Position numbers and translations under genes: made by a program. Below, one piece after another: positions 33,064 to 42,367 of a stretch of DNA of 64,000 bases. Each line of letters starts with the position of its first letter. Position 1 is the first letter of the stretch. Under the pieces are notes generated by a model. That model had not been told where the DNA came from, ran no database searches, and worked only from the letters and a program-made list of their open reading frames with translations. Origin of the DNA: Litorimonas sp965205225 (lineage in GTDB: Bacteria; Pseudomonadota; Alphaproteobacteria; Caulobacterales; Maricaulaceae); the NCBI GenBank assembly GCA_965205225.1, contig CBDBFZ010000003.1, positions 806,001 through 870,000 of the forward strand, written 5' to 3'.

Positions 33064-34902
33064 CTAGAGACCAAAGAAGACGGGCACGAGCAAGACGAAA
33101 CTGACCCATAAAAGCAGAATGAGCGGAATTCCGAACCGAGTAAAGTCGCCAAATCGATAATGGCCAGGCCCCATGACCAGCAGATTGGTCTGATACGCAA
33201 TCGGTGTCGCAAAGCTGCAATTAGCAGCAAAAATGATTGTCAGCACCATCGCAATCGGATCAATATCGGCCTGTTCGGAGATCGACAGGGCAATCGGAGC
33301 GAACAGTAGAGCGGCCGCTGAATTGCTGATTATGTTGGTGAAGATGGCGACGATAATAAACACGGCCCCGATTAGAGCCTGCGTGCCGAGGGGCTCAAAG
33401 ACACTTATGACATTGGTGCTGATAAACTCAGCGCCGCCGGTCCGTTCCAGCGCGAGTCCCATCGCGAACGCCGCACCGATCAGCAGGAAAATCCGCATAT
33501 CAAGGGCGCGAACGGCTTGTCTGATATTCAGACACCCCGTCGCGATCATGGCCATCGCCCCGCCGAGCACAGCGATTTCGATCGGAACAATGGACAGAGC
33601 TGCCGCTGCAATCGTTAAGAGAAAGACGATTCTGGCGACCTTGGATTTTCGAATATCGGGGAGTTCGGCCGTGCTCCAATCGAGCAGGATCAGGTCACGG
33701 TTCTGCCGCAGGGCGGAAATGTCCCGCTCATAGCCGAACAGGAGAAGGACATCGCCAGCTTCGAACCGGATATCCAGCATTCGCTTTCGGATCATGCGCG
33801 AGCGTCGCTGGATACCAAGCACGAGGCATCCGGTCTGACGCCGAAAGCCGATCTGTTCGATATTGCGCCCGATCATGCGGGAGCCGGGCGCGACCACGGC
33901 TTCTGACAGCATGATGGAACTGTCGTTTGAGGAGGTATTGGGGTCCGTGAATCCGCCAATATCGAGCATGTCGCGCAGATATTGTGGCCGTGCTTTGAGC
34001 AGGGCAGAGAGCTGTGGCCGGGTCGCAGCAACGACCAGGACGTCGCCACGTTCGAGGCTCGCTTCAAACGGTGGCAGGAATGAGGTTTCGCCGCGCTGAA
34101 CCATCCGCACCGTGACATCGCGCAGTTGCGGATAGAGACCCGCGCTCGGTTTGGCACCATTCAATGGGTGGTCATCTGTGACACGGATCTGGGCAATATA
34201 TTGCTGTCCGGACGATTGTAGCGCTGGTTCTTCAGATTCCCGATCCGGAATCAGCCAGGGTGCCGTAAGCACAATATAAGCCGCCCCGATCGCCGCGAGA
34301 GTTATGCCCGGGCCAAACTGGGTAAAAAAGGAGAGTGACATATCGGTCGTGCGGATCAGAACGTCATTGACCAGCAGGTTCGTTGAACTCCCGATCAATG
34401 TCGTCATGCCCGCCAGAATGCAGAGGAATGACAGTGGCATCATGAAGCGAGAGGTGGTGACGCTCAGCTTGCTGCTCATGGCCGCCAGGACCGGGATAAA
34501 CATGACGACCACGGGCGTGTTGTTCATGAACATGGAAACGGCAAAGGCAACGGTGAATACCATAGCGAGGGTCCGGCGCGGCTTACGATCCAGGGCCTTG
34601 TTGATGGCAATGGTAACATGCTCCAGCGCGCCGGTCTGAAATAGACCCTGACCCACGACGAGCAATGCCATGATTGTGATGAGGGCAGGGGCGGCGAAGC
34701 CCGATAGTATTGCCGCACTATCGAGTCCGCGGTCTGGTGCGGTAAAGAGGGTGCCGAACGCCATCAGCGCGAGAATCAGACCTATGCTTGTCGCTTCTAT
34801 GGAAAACCGTTCTCTGACGTAGAGGTAGACTCCGACCGCAACGATCGCGAACACGGCCCACATCTGGAAAGTTTCGAGCAGAGCCCACATTGTTCGGTTC
34901 AT
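33064..34902 (-). CDS. SLC13-family permease with two RCK-C (TrkA-C) domains
   Basis: An ion-coupled inner-membrane anion transporter of the SLC13/CitT/ArsB superfamily. Substrates in the family include dicarboxylates, sulphate and other anions, and the exact one is not deducible. N-terminal helices (to about 215) carry the S-S-T-N-L-L-V motif near residue 170. Two cytoplasmic TrkA-C regulatory domains lie between about 225 and 400. The second helical half follows, with F-A-T-P-I-A-Y-Q-T-N-L-L-V near residue 575. It is the first gene of the run into bpt and the TRAP genes (9-bp gap). Confidence 0.9.
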   Translation of the reverse strand: MNRTMWALLETFQMWAVFAIVAVGVYLYVRERFSIEATSIGLILALMAFGTLFTAPDRGLDSAAILSGFAAPALITIMALLVVGQGLFQTGALEHVTIAINKALDRKPRRTLAMVFTVAFAVSMFMNNTPVVVMFIPVLAAMSSKLSVTTSRFMMPLSFLCILAGMTTLIGSSTNLLVNDVLIRTTDMSLSFFTQFGPGITLAAIGAAYIVLTAPWLIPDRESEEPALQSSGQQYIAQIRVTDDHPLNGAKPSAGLYPQLRDVTVRMVQRGETSFLPPFEASLERGDVLVVAATRPQLSALLKARPQYLRDMLDIGGFTDPNTSSNDSSIMLSEAVVAPGSRMIGRNIEQIGFRRQTGCLVLGIQRRSRMIRKRMLDIRFEAGDVLLLFGYERDISALRQNRDLILLDWSTAELPDIRKSKVARIVFLLTIAAAALSIVPIEIAVLGGAMAMIATGCLNIRQAVRALDMRIFLLIGAAFAMGLALERTGGAEFISTNVISVFEPLGTQALIGAVFIIVAIFTNIISNSAAALLFAPIALSISEQADIDPIAMVLTIIFAANCSFATPIAYQTNLLVMGPGHYRFGDFTRFGIPLILLLWVSFVLLVPVFFGL

Positions 34903-34983
34903 CCATCTTGGCGCTGGCTTGCGCTTCCGGTGAACTATGGGCGATAGGCGTCTGCGAACTCAAGCGGAATCGAAGGATAGACT

Positions 34984-35850
34984 ATGGCTGTTTGCGCATT
35001 TCTCGGGCTTGGCGTGATGGGCTATCCGATGGCTGGGCATTTACGCGCGAATGGCCATGAGGTTCGAGTCTGGAACCGGACAGCGATGCGGGCGCAGCAA
35101 TGGGCAGAGCAGTATGGGGATGGCGCTTTCGTGACTGCCGCAGACGCAACCCAAGGTGCGGATTTTGTTATGATCTGTGTCGGTGCCGATAAAGATATCT
35201 TCGATATCATCGATCAGATCGAACCGTCCTTGGTGACAGATATGGTCGTGATCGATCACACCACGGCATCGCCCGATTGCGCACGGATGATTGCAAATCG
35301 TCTGGCCGACCAACATGTCGGTTTCGTCGATGCGCCGATTTCAGGCGGTCAGTCCGGTGCCGAAAACGGTACGCTCTCCGTGATGTGCGGCGGGGAACCC
35401 GAAACATATGACGCCGCGCTTCCAGTCATGAAAAGCTATGGTAAGACGATCACCCATCTTGGGCCTGCCGGATCAGGCCAGACGGCGAAATGCGTCAATC
35501 AGATTTGTATTGCCGGTACGTTGCAGGGTCTGTCAGAAGGGCTCCGCTTTGCGGCGGCAGCCGGGCTTGATCCTCAAGCGCTGTTGTCGGCTATTGGCGG
35601 CGGGGCCGCTCAGAGCTGGCAGATGGATAACCGCTTGCTGACAATGGCGGCGGACCAGTTCGATTTCGGTTTCGCAATTAACTGGATGCGCAAGGATCTG
35701 GCGATTGCCCTGCAGGAAGCGGGACGCATTGGCGTGGATCTGCCGGTCACAACTCAAGTCGATCAAGCTTACGCCGAAGTTCAGGCGCAGGGAGGGGGGC
35801 GGCTGGATACATCGGCTTTGATCAAGAGCCTGCCTGCCACGAATTCCTAA
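34984..35850 (+). CDS. NAD(P)-dependent beta-hydroxyacid dehydrogenase
   Basis: A soluble oxidoreductase of the 3-hydroxyisobutyrate/tartronate-semialdehyde/glyoxylate reductase family. The Rossmann motif FLGLGVMGYPMAGHL is at residues 6-20, the substrate motif F-V-D-A-P-I-S-G-G at 114-122, and the catalytic lysine at 169 in G-S-G-Q-T-A-K-C-V-N-Q. The 288-residue length is normal. Substrate cannot be fixed from sequence. Its stop overlaps that of the convergent hemB gene. Confidence 0.9.
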   Translation: MAVCAFLGLGVMGYPMAGHLRANGHEVRVWNRTAMRAQQWAEQYGDGAFVTAADATQGADFVMICVGADKDIFDIIDQIEPSLVTDMVVIDHTTASPDCARMIANRLADQHVGFVDAPISGGQSGAENGTLSVMCGGEPETYDAALPVMKSYGKTITHLGPAGSGQTAKCVNQICIAGTLQGLSEGLRFAAAAGLDPQALLSAIGGGAAQSWQMDNRLLTMAADQFDFGFAINWMRKDLAIALQEAGRIGVDLPVTTQVDQAYAEVQAQGGGRLDTSALIKSLPATNS

Positions 35851-36833
35851 TTTTTCAGCAGTTTCGCGGCGCGAATGGCGCCGTATGTCAGAACTGCATC
35901 GCATCCGGCGCGGCGGAAGGCCGTTAATGTTTCTAGCAAAAGACGGTCTGAATCGGCCCAGCCATTCTCGCCCGCAGACTGGATCATGGCATATTCACCG
36001 CTGACCTGGAACGCGAAAGTCGGCACGCCAAATTTAGCCTTCATCCGGTGGCAAATATCCATATAAGGCAAGCCGGGTTTGACCATGACCATATCCGCGC
36101 CTTCATTCAGATCCATCGCGACTTCATGCATCGCTTCTTCCGTATTGGCGGGATCCATCTGATAGGTACGCTTATCACCGTGCAGAGCCGAAGCGGTGCC
36201 GATGGCGTCCCGGTATGGCCCGTAAAAGGCCGAGGCGAATTTGGCCGCATAAGACAGAATCATCACGTCTGGATGACCCGCTTCATCCAGCGCGTCGCGA
36301 ACCACACCAATCCGGCCATCCATCATGTCCGACGGGGCCACGACGTCTGCACCCGCTTCGGCTAAGATTACCGCGCCGCGCGCCAGCATGTCGAGGGTCG
36401 AGTCATTATCGATAATATCCCCGGCCATCAGCCCGTCATGGCCATGATCCGTAAAAGGATCGAGGGCCACATCGACGATGACGCCGATTTCAGGCACGTC
36501 GGCTTTCAATCGGCGAATGGCATTTGGGACAAGGCCGTCAGGGTTCAGAGCCTCGCTGGCTTTAGCGTCTTTTCTGGCCGGATCGATATGGGGAAAGAGT
36601 GCAATGGCAGGAATGCCCAGCGAAGCGGCGTCACGGGCGTGAGCCATCAAGGCATCCATCCCCAACCGGGCAACGCCGGGCAGGCTCGGAACCGGCCCCT
36701 CAGCGCAGGGCGAGTCAGTAATGACTGTCGTCAGGACGAGATCCGAGACGCTTAGGCGAGTTTCACGCACAAGGTCCCGCGACCAGGCGAACTGCCTCTT
36801 GCGACGCATTCTTAACTGAGGAAACTGCGACAT
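35847..36833 (-). CDS. hemB: Delta-aminolevulinic acid dehydratase (porphobilinogen synthase)
   Basis: Condenses two 5-aminolevulinates to porphobilinogen, the second step of haem synthesis here. The Schiff-base lysine is in D-M-V-M-V-K-P-G-L-P-Y near residue 254, with the second active-site lysine in S-Y-A-A-K-F-A-S-A-F-Y-G-P. The metal site reads VALDPFTDHGHDG, without the cysteines of zinc enzymes, so it is the magnesium-dependent type known from other alphaproteobacteria and Pseudomonas. It is divergent from hemA across 133 bp that presumably holds both promoters. Confidence 0.96.
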   Translation of the reverse strand: MSQFPQLRMRRKRQFAWSRDLVRETRLSVSDLVLTTVITDSPCAEGPVPSLPGVARLGMDALMAHARDAASLGIPAIALFPHIDPARKDAKASEALNPDGLVPNAIRRLKADVPEIGVIVDVALDPFTDHGHDGLMAGDIIDNDSTLDMLARGAVILAEAGADVVAPSDMMDGRIGVVRDALDEAGHPDVMILSYAAKFASAFYGPYRDAIGTASALHGDKRTYQMDPANTEEAMHEVAMDLNEGADMVMVKPGLPYMDICHRMKAKFGVPTFAFQVSGEYAMIQSAGENGWADSDRLLLETLTAFRRAGCDAVLTYGAIRAAKLLKN

Positions 36834-36966
36834 TTTAATATTTTCTTTCAGTAAGTTACGCCGGAAAACTAACAGAAAAAACTATCAGTATCTTAAGGCA
36901 GGTCAACTAGCCTTTTTTCAAGGCGTACTCTATATTGGCAGATAGTAGAAGGCAAACAGGTGGTCC

Positions 36967-38214
36967 GTGACCCACAACTCCGAATCTCAGACGGCTCAAT
37001 ATCGTGATCAGTTCCGCGCTGCCGTTGATACAGTGCGACGTGAAGGCCGTTACCGCATCTTCCGCGACATTCGCCGCAAGAAGGGTGCCTTTCCGCGGGC
37101 GACCTGGTTCAAGGATGATTTGGCCGAGCAGGACATCACTGTTTGGTGCTCTAATGACTATCTTGGCATGGGTCAGAATGACTGTGTTGTTGAGGCAGTA
37201 AAATCGGCGGTCGACGCTGCCGGTACCGGGTCAGGCGGCACACGGAATATTTCCGGCACAACACGCTATCATGTTCAACTGGAAGCCGAACTGGCCGATC
37301 TGCACGGCAAGGACGCTGCGCTCGTCTTCACATCCGGCTATGTGGCAAATGAAGCGGCGCTGTCCATCATGAGCAAGATCCTGCCAGGCCTGCATATTTT
37401 CTCGGATGAGATGAATCACGCCTCCATGATTTCTGGCATTCGCAATGCTCGCACGCACAAACATATCTTTGCTCATAATGACGTGGCTGACCTAGAAGCC
37501 AGACTGAAGACAATCCCACTGGAGGTCCCCAAGTTCATCACTTTTGAGAGTGTCTATTCGATGGATGCGGATATCGCCCCGATCGAAGCGATCTGCGATC
37601 TGGCCGATAAATATAACGCCCTGACTTATATCGATGAAGTTCATGCGGTTGGCATGTATGGCCCGCGCGGAGGCGGTGTCTGCGAACAGCGCGGCCTGAT
37701 GGACCGGGTCGACATTATCCAGGGTACGCTGGCCAAAGCTTACGGCATGATTGGCGGATATATTTCGGCCGATAAAGTTATTGTAGATGCAATCCGCAGT
37801 CTGGCGTCTGGGTTCATTTTCACGACTTCCATTCCGCCGTCCACGGCAGCGGGCGCGTTGCGCTCGGTCCGTATTCTGAAGATCACACCGGACGTGCGTC
37901 ATCAGCATCAGAACCGGTCTGATGCGCTGAAAGCTCGGTTCCGAGCTGCCGGTTATCCGTTCATTGATGGCGAGACCCATATTGTGCCGTTGATGATTGG
38001 CGATCCTGTCACGTGTCAGGAAATCAGTGACCGACTGATTGAGGATCATGGCATCTACGCCCAGCCCATCAACTATCCGACCGTTCCGCGCGGGACTGAG
38101 CGTTTGCGCTTTACGCCAAGCCCGTTCCATACCGAAGAAATGATGGACGCGCTCATGGACGCGCTGGCGCAAGTCTGGGACGCGTATAAATTGCCACGGG
38201 AAAACGTTGCTTAA
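36967..38214 (+). CDS. hemA: 5-aminolevulinate synthase
   Basis: A PLP enzyme joining glycine and succinyl-CoA to 5-aminolevulinate, the alphaproteobacterial (C4) route into haem. The GTG start follows an AGGTGG ribosome site. Signatures: S-N-D-Y-L-G-M near residue 62, TYIDEVHAVGMYGPRGGG near 220, and the PLP lysine K257 in Q-G-T-L-A-K-A-Y-G. The length of 415 is typical. It is divergent from hemB and 75 bp upstream of glyA, whose product interconverts serine and glycine, the substrate of this enzyme. Confidence 0.97.
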   Translation: MTHNSESQTAQYRDQFRAAVDTVRREGRYRIFRDIRRKKGAFPRATWFKDDLAEQDITVWCSNDYLGMGQNDCVVEAVKSAVDAAGTGSGGTRNISGTTRYHVQLEAELADLHGKDAALVFTSGYVANEAALSIMSKILPGLHIFSDEMNHASMISGIRNARTHKHIFAHNDVADLEARLKTIPLEVPKFITFESVYSMDADIAPIEAICDLADKYNALTYIDEVHAVGMYGPRGGGVCEQRGLMDRVDIIQGTLAKAYGMIGGYISADKVIVDAIRSLASGFIFTTSIPPSTAAGALRSVRILKITPDVRHQHQNRSDALKARFRAAGYPFIDGETHIVPLMIGDPVTCQEISDRLIEDHGIYAQPINYPTVPRGTERLRFTPSPFHTEEMMDALMDALAQVWDAYKLPRENVA

Positions 38215-38289
38215 ATGATTCTAGCCGCGTTGTCGGCTCGTCTGTCAGGCGTTATAGGTGGGCGATCTCTCAGCCGTGCAAGGTTCATC

Positions 38290-39603
38290 ATGTCCGCCGT
38301 CAAAAAAATGTCTTCCGATTATCAGAGCCGCTTTTTCTCAGAAGGCCTCGCCGAGCGCGATCCTGAACTCTTCTCCTGCATGCGCGATGAATTGCAGCGC
38401 CAACAGCAGGAAATCGAGCTGATCGCCTCTGAGAACATCATCTCTCACGCCGTCATGGAAGCGCAGGGCTCGGTCCTGACCAATAAATATGCAGAGGGCT
38501 ATCCGGGTCGCCGCTATTATGGCGGGTGCCAATATGTGGATGTGGCGGAACAACTCGCCATTGATCGCGCGACGGAACTGTTTGGCTGTGGCTTTGCCAA
38601 TGTGCAGCCCAATTCCGGCAGTCAGGCGAATCAGGGTGTGTTTCTGGCTCTGATCCAGCCTAGCGATACGATCCTGGGCATGGACCTCGCCTCCGGAGGT
38701 CACCTGACCCACGGCGCGCCGCCCAACGTGTCCGGAAAATGGTTCAATGCCATCAGTTATGGCGTCAGAGAGGATGACCATCTGATCGACTACGAACAGG
38801 TCGAGCGTCTGGCGACGGAGCATAAACCGAAACTGATCATCTGTGGTGGGTCAGCCTATTCTCGCGTCATCGATTTCAAGCGTTTCCGCGAAATTGCTGA
38901 CAAATGCGGCGCCTATCTTCATGTTGATATGGCCCACTTTGCCGGTCTTGTGGCGGGCGACGCTCATCCAAGCCCGTTTCCGCACGCCCATGTTGCGACG
39001 ACGACAACGCATAAGACACTGCGCGGCCCACGCGGTGGCATGATCCTCACCGACGATGAAGCGCTTGCGAAAAAGTTCAATTCGGCTATTTTTCCTGGCC
39101 TGCAGGGCGGTCCGCTGATGCATATTATCGCGGGTAAGGCGGCAGCATTCCGCGATTGTCTGAAGCCTGAGTTTAAGGATTATGCCGCGCGTGTGATTGA
39201 AAATTGCCGCGCGATGGCCGGTGCGCTGGTTGAAGCGGGCTACGCCGTCGTGTCCGGCGGCACCGACACTCATCTGGCCCTAATCGACCTGTCGCCAAAG
39301 GGCGTGAAAGGTAATGCGGCCGAGAAGGCGTTGGGGCGGGCTTACATAACCTGCAACAAGAACGGTATCCCGAACGATCCCGAGAAGTTTACCATCACAT
39401 CCGGTATTCGGGTTGGGTCACCGGCCGGAACAACGCGCGGTTTCGGCCCTGGCGAATTTCGCGAAGTGGGTCTGTTGATGGCCGAAGTTCTGGATGCGCT
39501 GGTTGATAATCCAAAGGGTAACCCAGAAGTCGAAGCCAGCGTCAGAGAGCGCGTAAAGGCCCTCACGGTCCGTTTCCCCATTTACGCGGATGTTTCGGCG
39601 TAA
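38290..39603 (+). CDS. glyA: Serine hydroxymethyltransferase
   Basis: Converts serine and tetrahydrofolate to glycine and methylene-THF. The frame is open back to 38215, right after hemA, but family proteins begin near the M-S-S-D-Y-Q-S-R-F-F segment, so the ATG at 38290 was chosen (437 residues). The PLP lysine is K242 in T-T-T-T-H-K-T-L-R-G-P-R-G-G; the E-Y-P-type segment reads YAEGYPGRRYYGGC. It sits between hemA and nrdR. Confidence 0.95.
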   Translation: MSAVKKMSSDYQSRFFSEGLAERDPELFSCMRDELQRQQQEIELIASENIISHAVMEAQGSVLTNKYAEGYPGRRYYGGCQYVDVAEQLAIDRATELFGCGFANVQPNSGSQANQGVFLALIQPSDTILGMDLASGGHLTHGAPPNVSGKWFNAISYGVREDDHLIDYEQVERLATEHKPKLIICGGSAYSRVIDFKRFREIADKCGAYLHVDMAHFAGLVAGDAHPSPFPHAHVATTTTHKTLRGPRGGMILTDDEALAKKFNSAIFPGLQGGPLMHIIAGKAAAFRDCLKPEFKDYAARVIENCRAMAGALVEAGYAVVSGGTDTHLALIDLSPKGVKGNAAEKALGRAYITCNKNGIPNDPEKFTITSGIRVGSPAGTTRGFGPGEFREVGLLMAEVLDALVDNPKGNPEVEASVRERVKALTVRFPIYADVSA

Positions 39604-39659
39604 CTGGTCTGGCGCAGTCGTGCTTTGCCTTTGGCGGGGCAATTGGTTAACAGCGCCGC

Positions 39660-40121
39660 ATGCGCTGCCCATTCTGTTCTAGCGAAGATACGCAGGTCAA
39701 AGACTCCCGTCAGGCCGAAGACGGGACAGCCGTGCGCCGGCGGCGGCTCTGCGGGAAATGCGGCGGTCGGTTTACGACGTTCGAGCGCGTGCAGCTGCGT
39801 GATCTCCAGGTTATGAAGAATAGCGGCAAACGGACGCCATTTGATCGCGATAAGCTGATGCGGTCCGTTCGAATTGCCCTGCAGAAGCGCCCTATTGACG
39901 AAGAGCGGGTCGAGCAGATGGTCTCCGGCATTGTTCGCCAACTGGAATCCTCAGGGCAGGCGGATGTGACATCGACCCAGATCGGGGAGCTGGTCATGGA
40001 AGACCTGTCCGAGCTCGATAAGATTGCTTATGTTCGCTATGCGAGCGTCTACCGCGATTTCCGCGCGACGGAAGACTTCGGTCAGTTTATCGAATCTGAG
40101 AAGCTCGCGGGCGAAGGTTAG
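39660..40121 (+). CDS. nrdR: Transcriptional repressor NrdR
   Basis: ATP/dATP-sensing repressor of ribonucleotide reductase genes. It has the zinc ribbon with C3, C6, C31 and C34 (C-P-F-C ... C-G-K-C), followed by an ATP-cone domain starting T-P-F-D-R-D-K-L near residue 59. The length of 153 is standard. Its place between glyA and riboflavin genes is conserved in alphaproteobacteria, though ribD normally comes next and is absent here. Confidence 0.97.
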   Translation: MRCPFCSSEDTQVKDSRQAEDGTAVRRRRLCGKCGGRFTTFERVQLRDLQVMKNSGKRTPFDRDKLMRSVRIALQKRPIDEERVEQMVSGIVRQLESSGQADVTSTQIGELVMEDLSELDKIAYVRYASVYRDFRATEDFGQFIESEKLAGEG

Positions 40122-40126
40122 GCCTC

Positions 40127-40747
40127 ATGTTCACCGGAATCATCACCGACGTGGGTCGGCTGCGTGCGATTACGCGCCTCGAAACGCCGGACAAAACATC
40201 CGAATGGGGCGACATTCGCATGATGATCGAAACCGCCTATGAGACGGACACTATAGATATCGGCGCGTCTATCGCCCACTCAGGGGCCTGTATGACGGTC
40301 GTCGAAAAGGGTCCGGGCTGGTACGCATTTGATGTCTCAAATGAGAGTCTGGACAAGACCACATTGAGTGACTGGGCTGTAGGGCATCTGGTCAATCTGG
40401 AGCGGGCTCTGACAGGTGCAGACGAGCTGGGCGGCCATATGGTCACCGGTCATGTCGACGCCGTTGGACTAGTTATATCCTGTACAACTGTCGCTGGGAG
40501 CACACGCTTCGTCATTCGGGCTCCGGAAGATCTCGGTTTTGCCATCGCGCCCAAGGGCTCCATCACGGTTGATGGTGTTTCGCTGACGGTCAATATAGTC
40601 GAAGCCGATACATTCGGCATCAATATTATACCGCATACGGCTGAGGTAACGACGCTGGGTCGATTACAGCCTGGCGATCAGGTTAATCTGGAAATCGACA
40701 TCGTCGCCCGCTATGTCGCGCGTTACTTACAGCATATGACAGCCTAG
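40127..40747 (+). CDS. ribE: Riboflavin synthase, alpha chain
   Basis: Dismutates two 6,7-dimethyl-8-ribityllumazines to riboflavin plus the pyrimidine precursor. It starts with the family signature M-F-T-G-I-I and has two lumazine-binding barrels (about 1-95 and 96-200), the second with S-I-T-V-D-G-V-S-L-T-V-N. It begins 5 nt after nrdR, leaving no room for an FMN riboswitch directly upstream. Confidence 0.96.
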   Translation: MFTGIITDVGRLRAITRLETPDKTSEWGDIRMMIETAYETDTIDIGASIAHSGACMTVVEKGPGWYAFDVSNESLDKTTLSDWAVGHLVNLERALTGADELGGHMVTGHVDAVGLVISCTTVAGSTRFVIRAPEDLGFAIAPKGSITVDGVSLTVNIVEADTFGINIIPHTAEVTTLGRLQPGDQVNLEIDIVARYVARYLQHMTA

Positions 40748-40779
40748 GACACGACAATACGGGGCAGTTAGGAGCGGGT

Positions 40780-41922
40780 TTGACCCAACTGAACGAAGCG
40801 ACCTTCCAGGACGTCTATAATCTCGCCACACCTGAGGAGATTATAGACGATGCGCGCAATGGTCGGATGTATATCCTTGTCGATGCCGAGGACCGCGAGA
40901 ATGAGGGGGACCTCATCATTCCGGCACAGTTCGTGACGCCCGATGCGATCAATTTCATGGCGAAACATGGTCGCGGCCTGATCTGTCTATCGCTGGAGAG
41001 TGCCCGCGCGAACGAGCTTGGCCTCAAAAATATGAGTATCGATAATGCGTCTCGCTTCGAGACGGCCTTCACACAATCGATTGAAGCGCGGGAAGGGGTT
41101 ACGACCGGGATCTCAGCGGGTGACCGCGCCAAGACTATCCAGGTCGCCATTGATCCCGACAGCCGAGCCGACGATATTGTCAGCCCCGGTCACATGTTTC
41201 CAATCATCGCCAAAGAAGGCGGCATCCTCGTTCGCACCGGTCACACCGAAGCCTCGGTCGATATTTCCCGCCTGGCGGGTCTGAATCCATCCGCTGTCAT
41301 CTGCGAAATCATGAATGATGACGGCACGATGGCCCAGCTCGATGATCTTGTGAAATTCGCTCAGTTCCACGGGCTCAAGATCGGGACGATCGAAAGCCTT
41401 GTTGCGTATCGCCTGGAGCGCGATCACTTCGTCAAACACATTGCGAGTTCAGATTTTCGCTCACAACGGGGCGATGACTTTCGAATCCATGTCTACCGCA
41501 ATCTGCTGGATGGTAAGGAACATGTGGCTCTGTCGCGCGGCGACGCGACACCGGGTGAGGCGAGTCTGGTTCGCGTCCATAAAATCGACTTTGCTGGCGA
41601 TATTCTGTCCGAAGACAGCCCGCGATCTGGGTTGATCTGGGATGCGATGAAGGCTTTGGCCGATCATGAGGGTCATGCGGTTCTGGTGTTGATCCGCGAA
41701 GGGTCAATTGACTCGCTGCTGGAACGTCTCGGCGCCCATAAATCTTCGATAGATCGCAAGGAACAGACGGTGCGCGAATATGGTGTCGGGGCGCAGATCC
41801 TAACCCATCTTGGCGTCCATCAAATGACACTGCTTTCGGATAGTATGCCGCGATTGATCGGGCTTGATGCCTATGATTTAGAGATTGTCGACCTGCATCC
41901 GATTCAGAACACACGGACCTAA
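40780..41922 (+). CDS. ribB: DHBP synthase fused to a degenerate GTP cyclohydrolase II domain (RibBX type)
   Basis: The N-terminal half (about 18-215) is a complete 3,4-dihydroxy-2-butanone 4-phosphate synthase, with D-x-E-D-R-E-N-E-G-D-L near 36-44, GHMFP at 137-141 and the R-x-G-H-T-E-A segment at 152-158. The C-terminal half (about 220-375) aligns with RibA in overall pattern, but the zinc/catalytic region reads RVHKIDFAGDILSEDSPRSG; the cysteines are gone. The whole protein has only two cysteines, C69 and C175, both in the RibB half. GTP cyclohydrolase II activity is therefore unlikely. The TTG start follows a good GGAG site. Confidence 0.93.
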   Translation: MTQLNEATFQDVYNLATPEEIIDDARNGRMYILVDAEDRENEGDLIIPAQFVTPDAINFMAKHGRGLICLSLESARANELGLKNMSIDNASRFETAFTQSIEAREGVTTGISAGDRAKTIQVAIDPDSRADDIVSPGHMFPIIAKEGGILVRTGHTEASVDISRLAGLNPSAVICEIMNDDGTMAQLDDLVKFAQFHGLKIGTIESLVAYRLERDHFVKHIASSDFRSQRGDDFRIHVYRNLLDGKEHVALSRGDATPGEASLVRVHKIDFAGDILSEDSPRSGLIWDAMKALADHEGHAVLVLIREGSIDSLLERLGAHKSSIDRKEQTVREYGVGAQILTHLGVHQMTLLSDSMPRLIGLDAYDLEIVDLHPIQNTRT

Positions 41923-41926
41923 GTTC

Positions 41927-42367
41927 ATGAAAATGCTCGTGATTGAGGCTCGGTTTTACGAGTCTATTTCAGATATGCTGCTGGACGGCGCGCTGGACGC
42001 GCTGGCGGCTCATGAAGATGCCGAAATTTTCCAGGCGATTGTCCCGGGTGCGCTCGAAATTCCGCATTTTATCAGCTTCGCCGAAGCGGCTGGTGCGGGC
42101 TATGATGCCTATGTTGCGCTGGGCTGCGTGATCCGTGGCGAGACTACCCATTACGACTATGTTTGTCAGGAAAGTGCGCGCGCTATCATGGATCTTGCCG
42201 TCGATCAGCAGCTTGCCATCGGAAACGGTATCATCACGGTCGAAAACGAAGACCAGGCCATCGTGCGGGCTGACAAGACGAAAAAAGACAAGGGCGGGTT
42301 CGCCGCACGCGCCGCGATGACGATGGCACAAATTCGTAACGAGTTGGCCGAAAGCGACGAGACGTGA
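41927..42367 (+). CDS. ribH: 6,7-dimethyl-8-ribityllumazine synthase
   Basis: Condenses the ribityl-pyrimidine with dihydroxybutanone phosphate to lumazine. The ATG at 41927, just after the upstream stop, gives a 146-residue protein starting M-K-M-L-V-I-E-A-R-F-Y; an earlier in-frame ATG at 41885 would overlap ribB. Motifs are V-P-G-A-L-E-I-P and GCVIRGETTHYDYV, containing the catalytic histidine. It overlaps nusB by 4 nt. Confidence 0.95.
   Translation: MKMLVIEARFYESISDMLLDGALDALAAHEDAEIFQAIVPGALEIPHFISFAEAAGAGYDAYVALGCVIRGETTHYDYVCQESARAIMDLAVDQQLAIGNGIITVENEDQAIVRADKTKKDKGGFAARAAMTMAQIRNELAESDET

Noticed and set aside
40122..40126. FMN riboswitch before the riboflavin genes
   Set aside because: There is only a 5-nt gap before ribE, and I saw no such element before nrdR.
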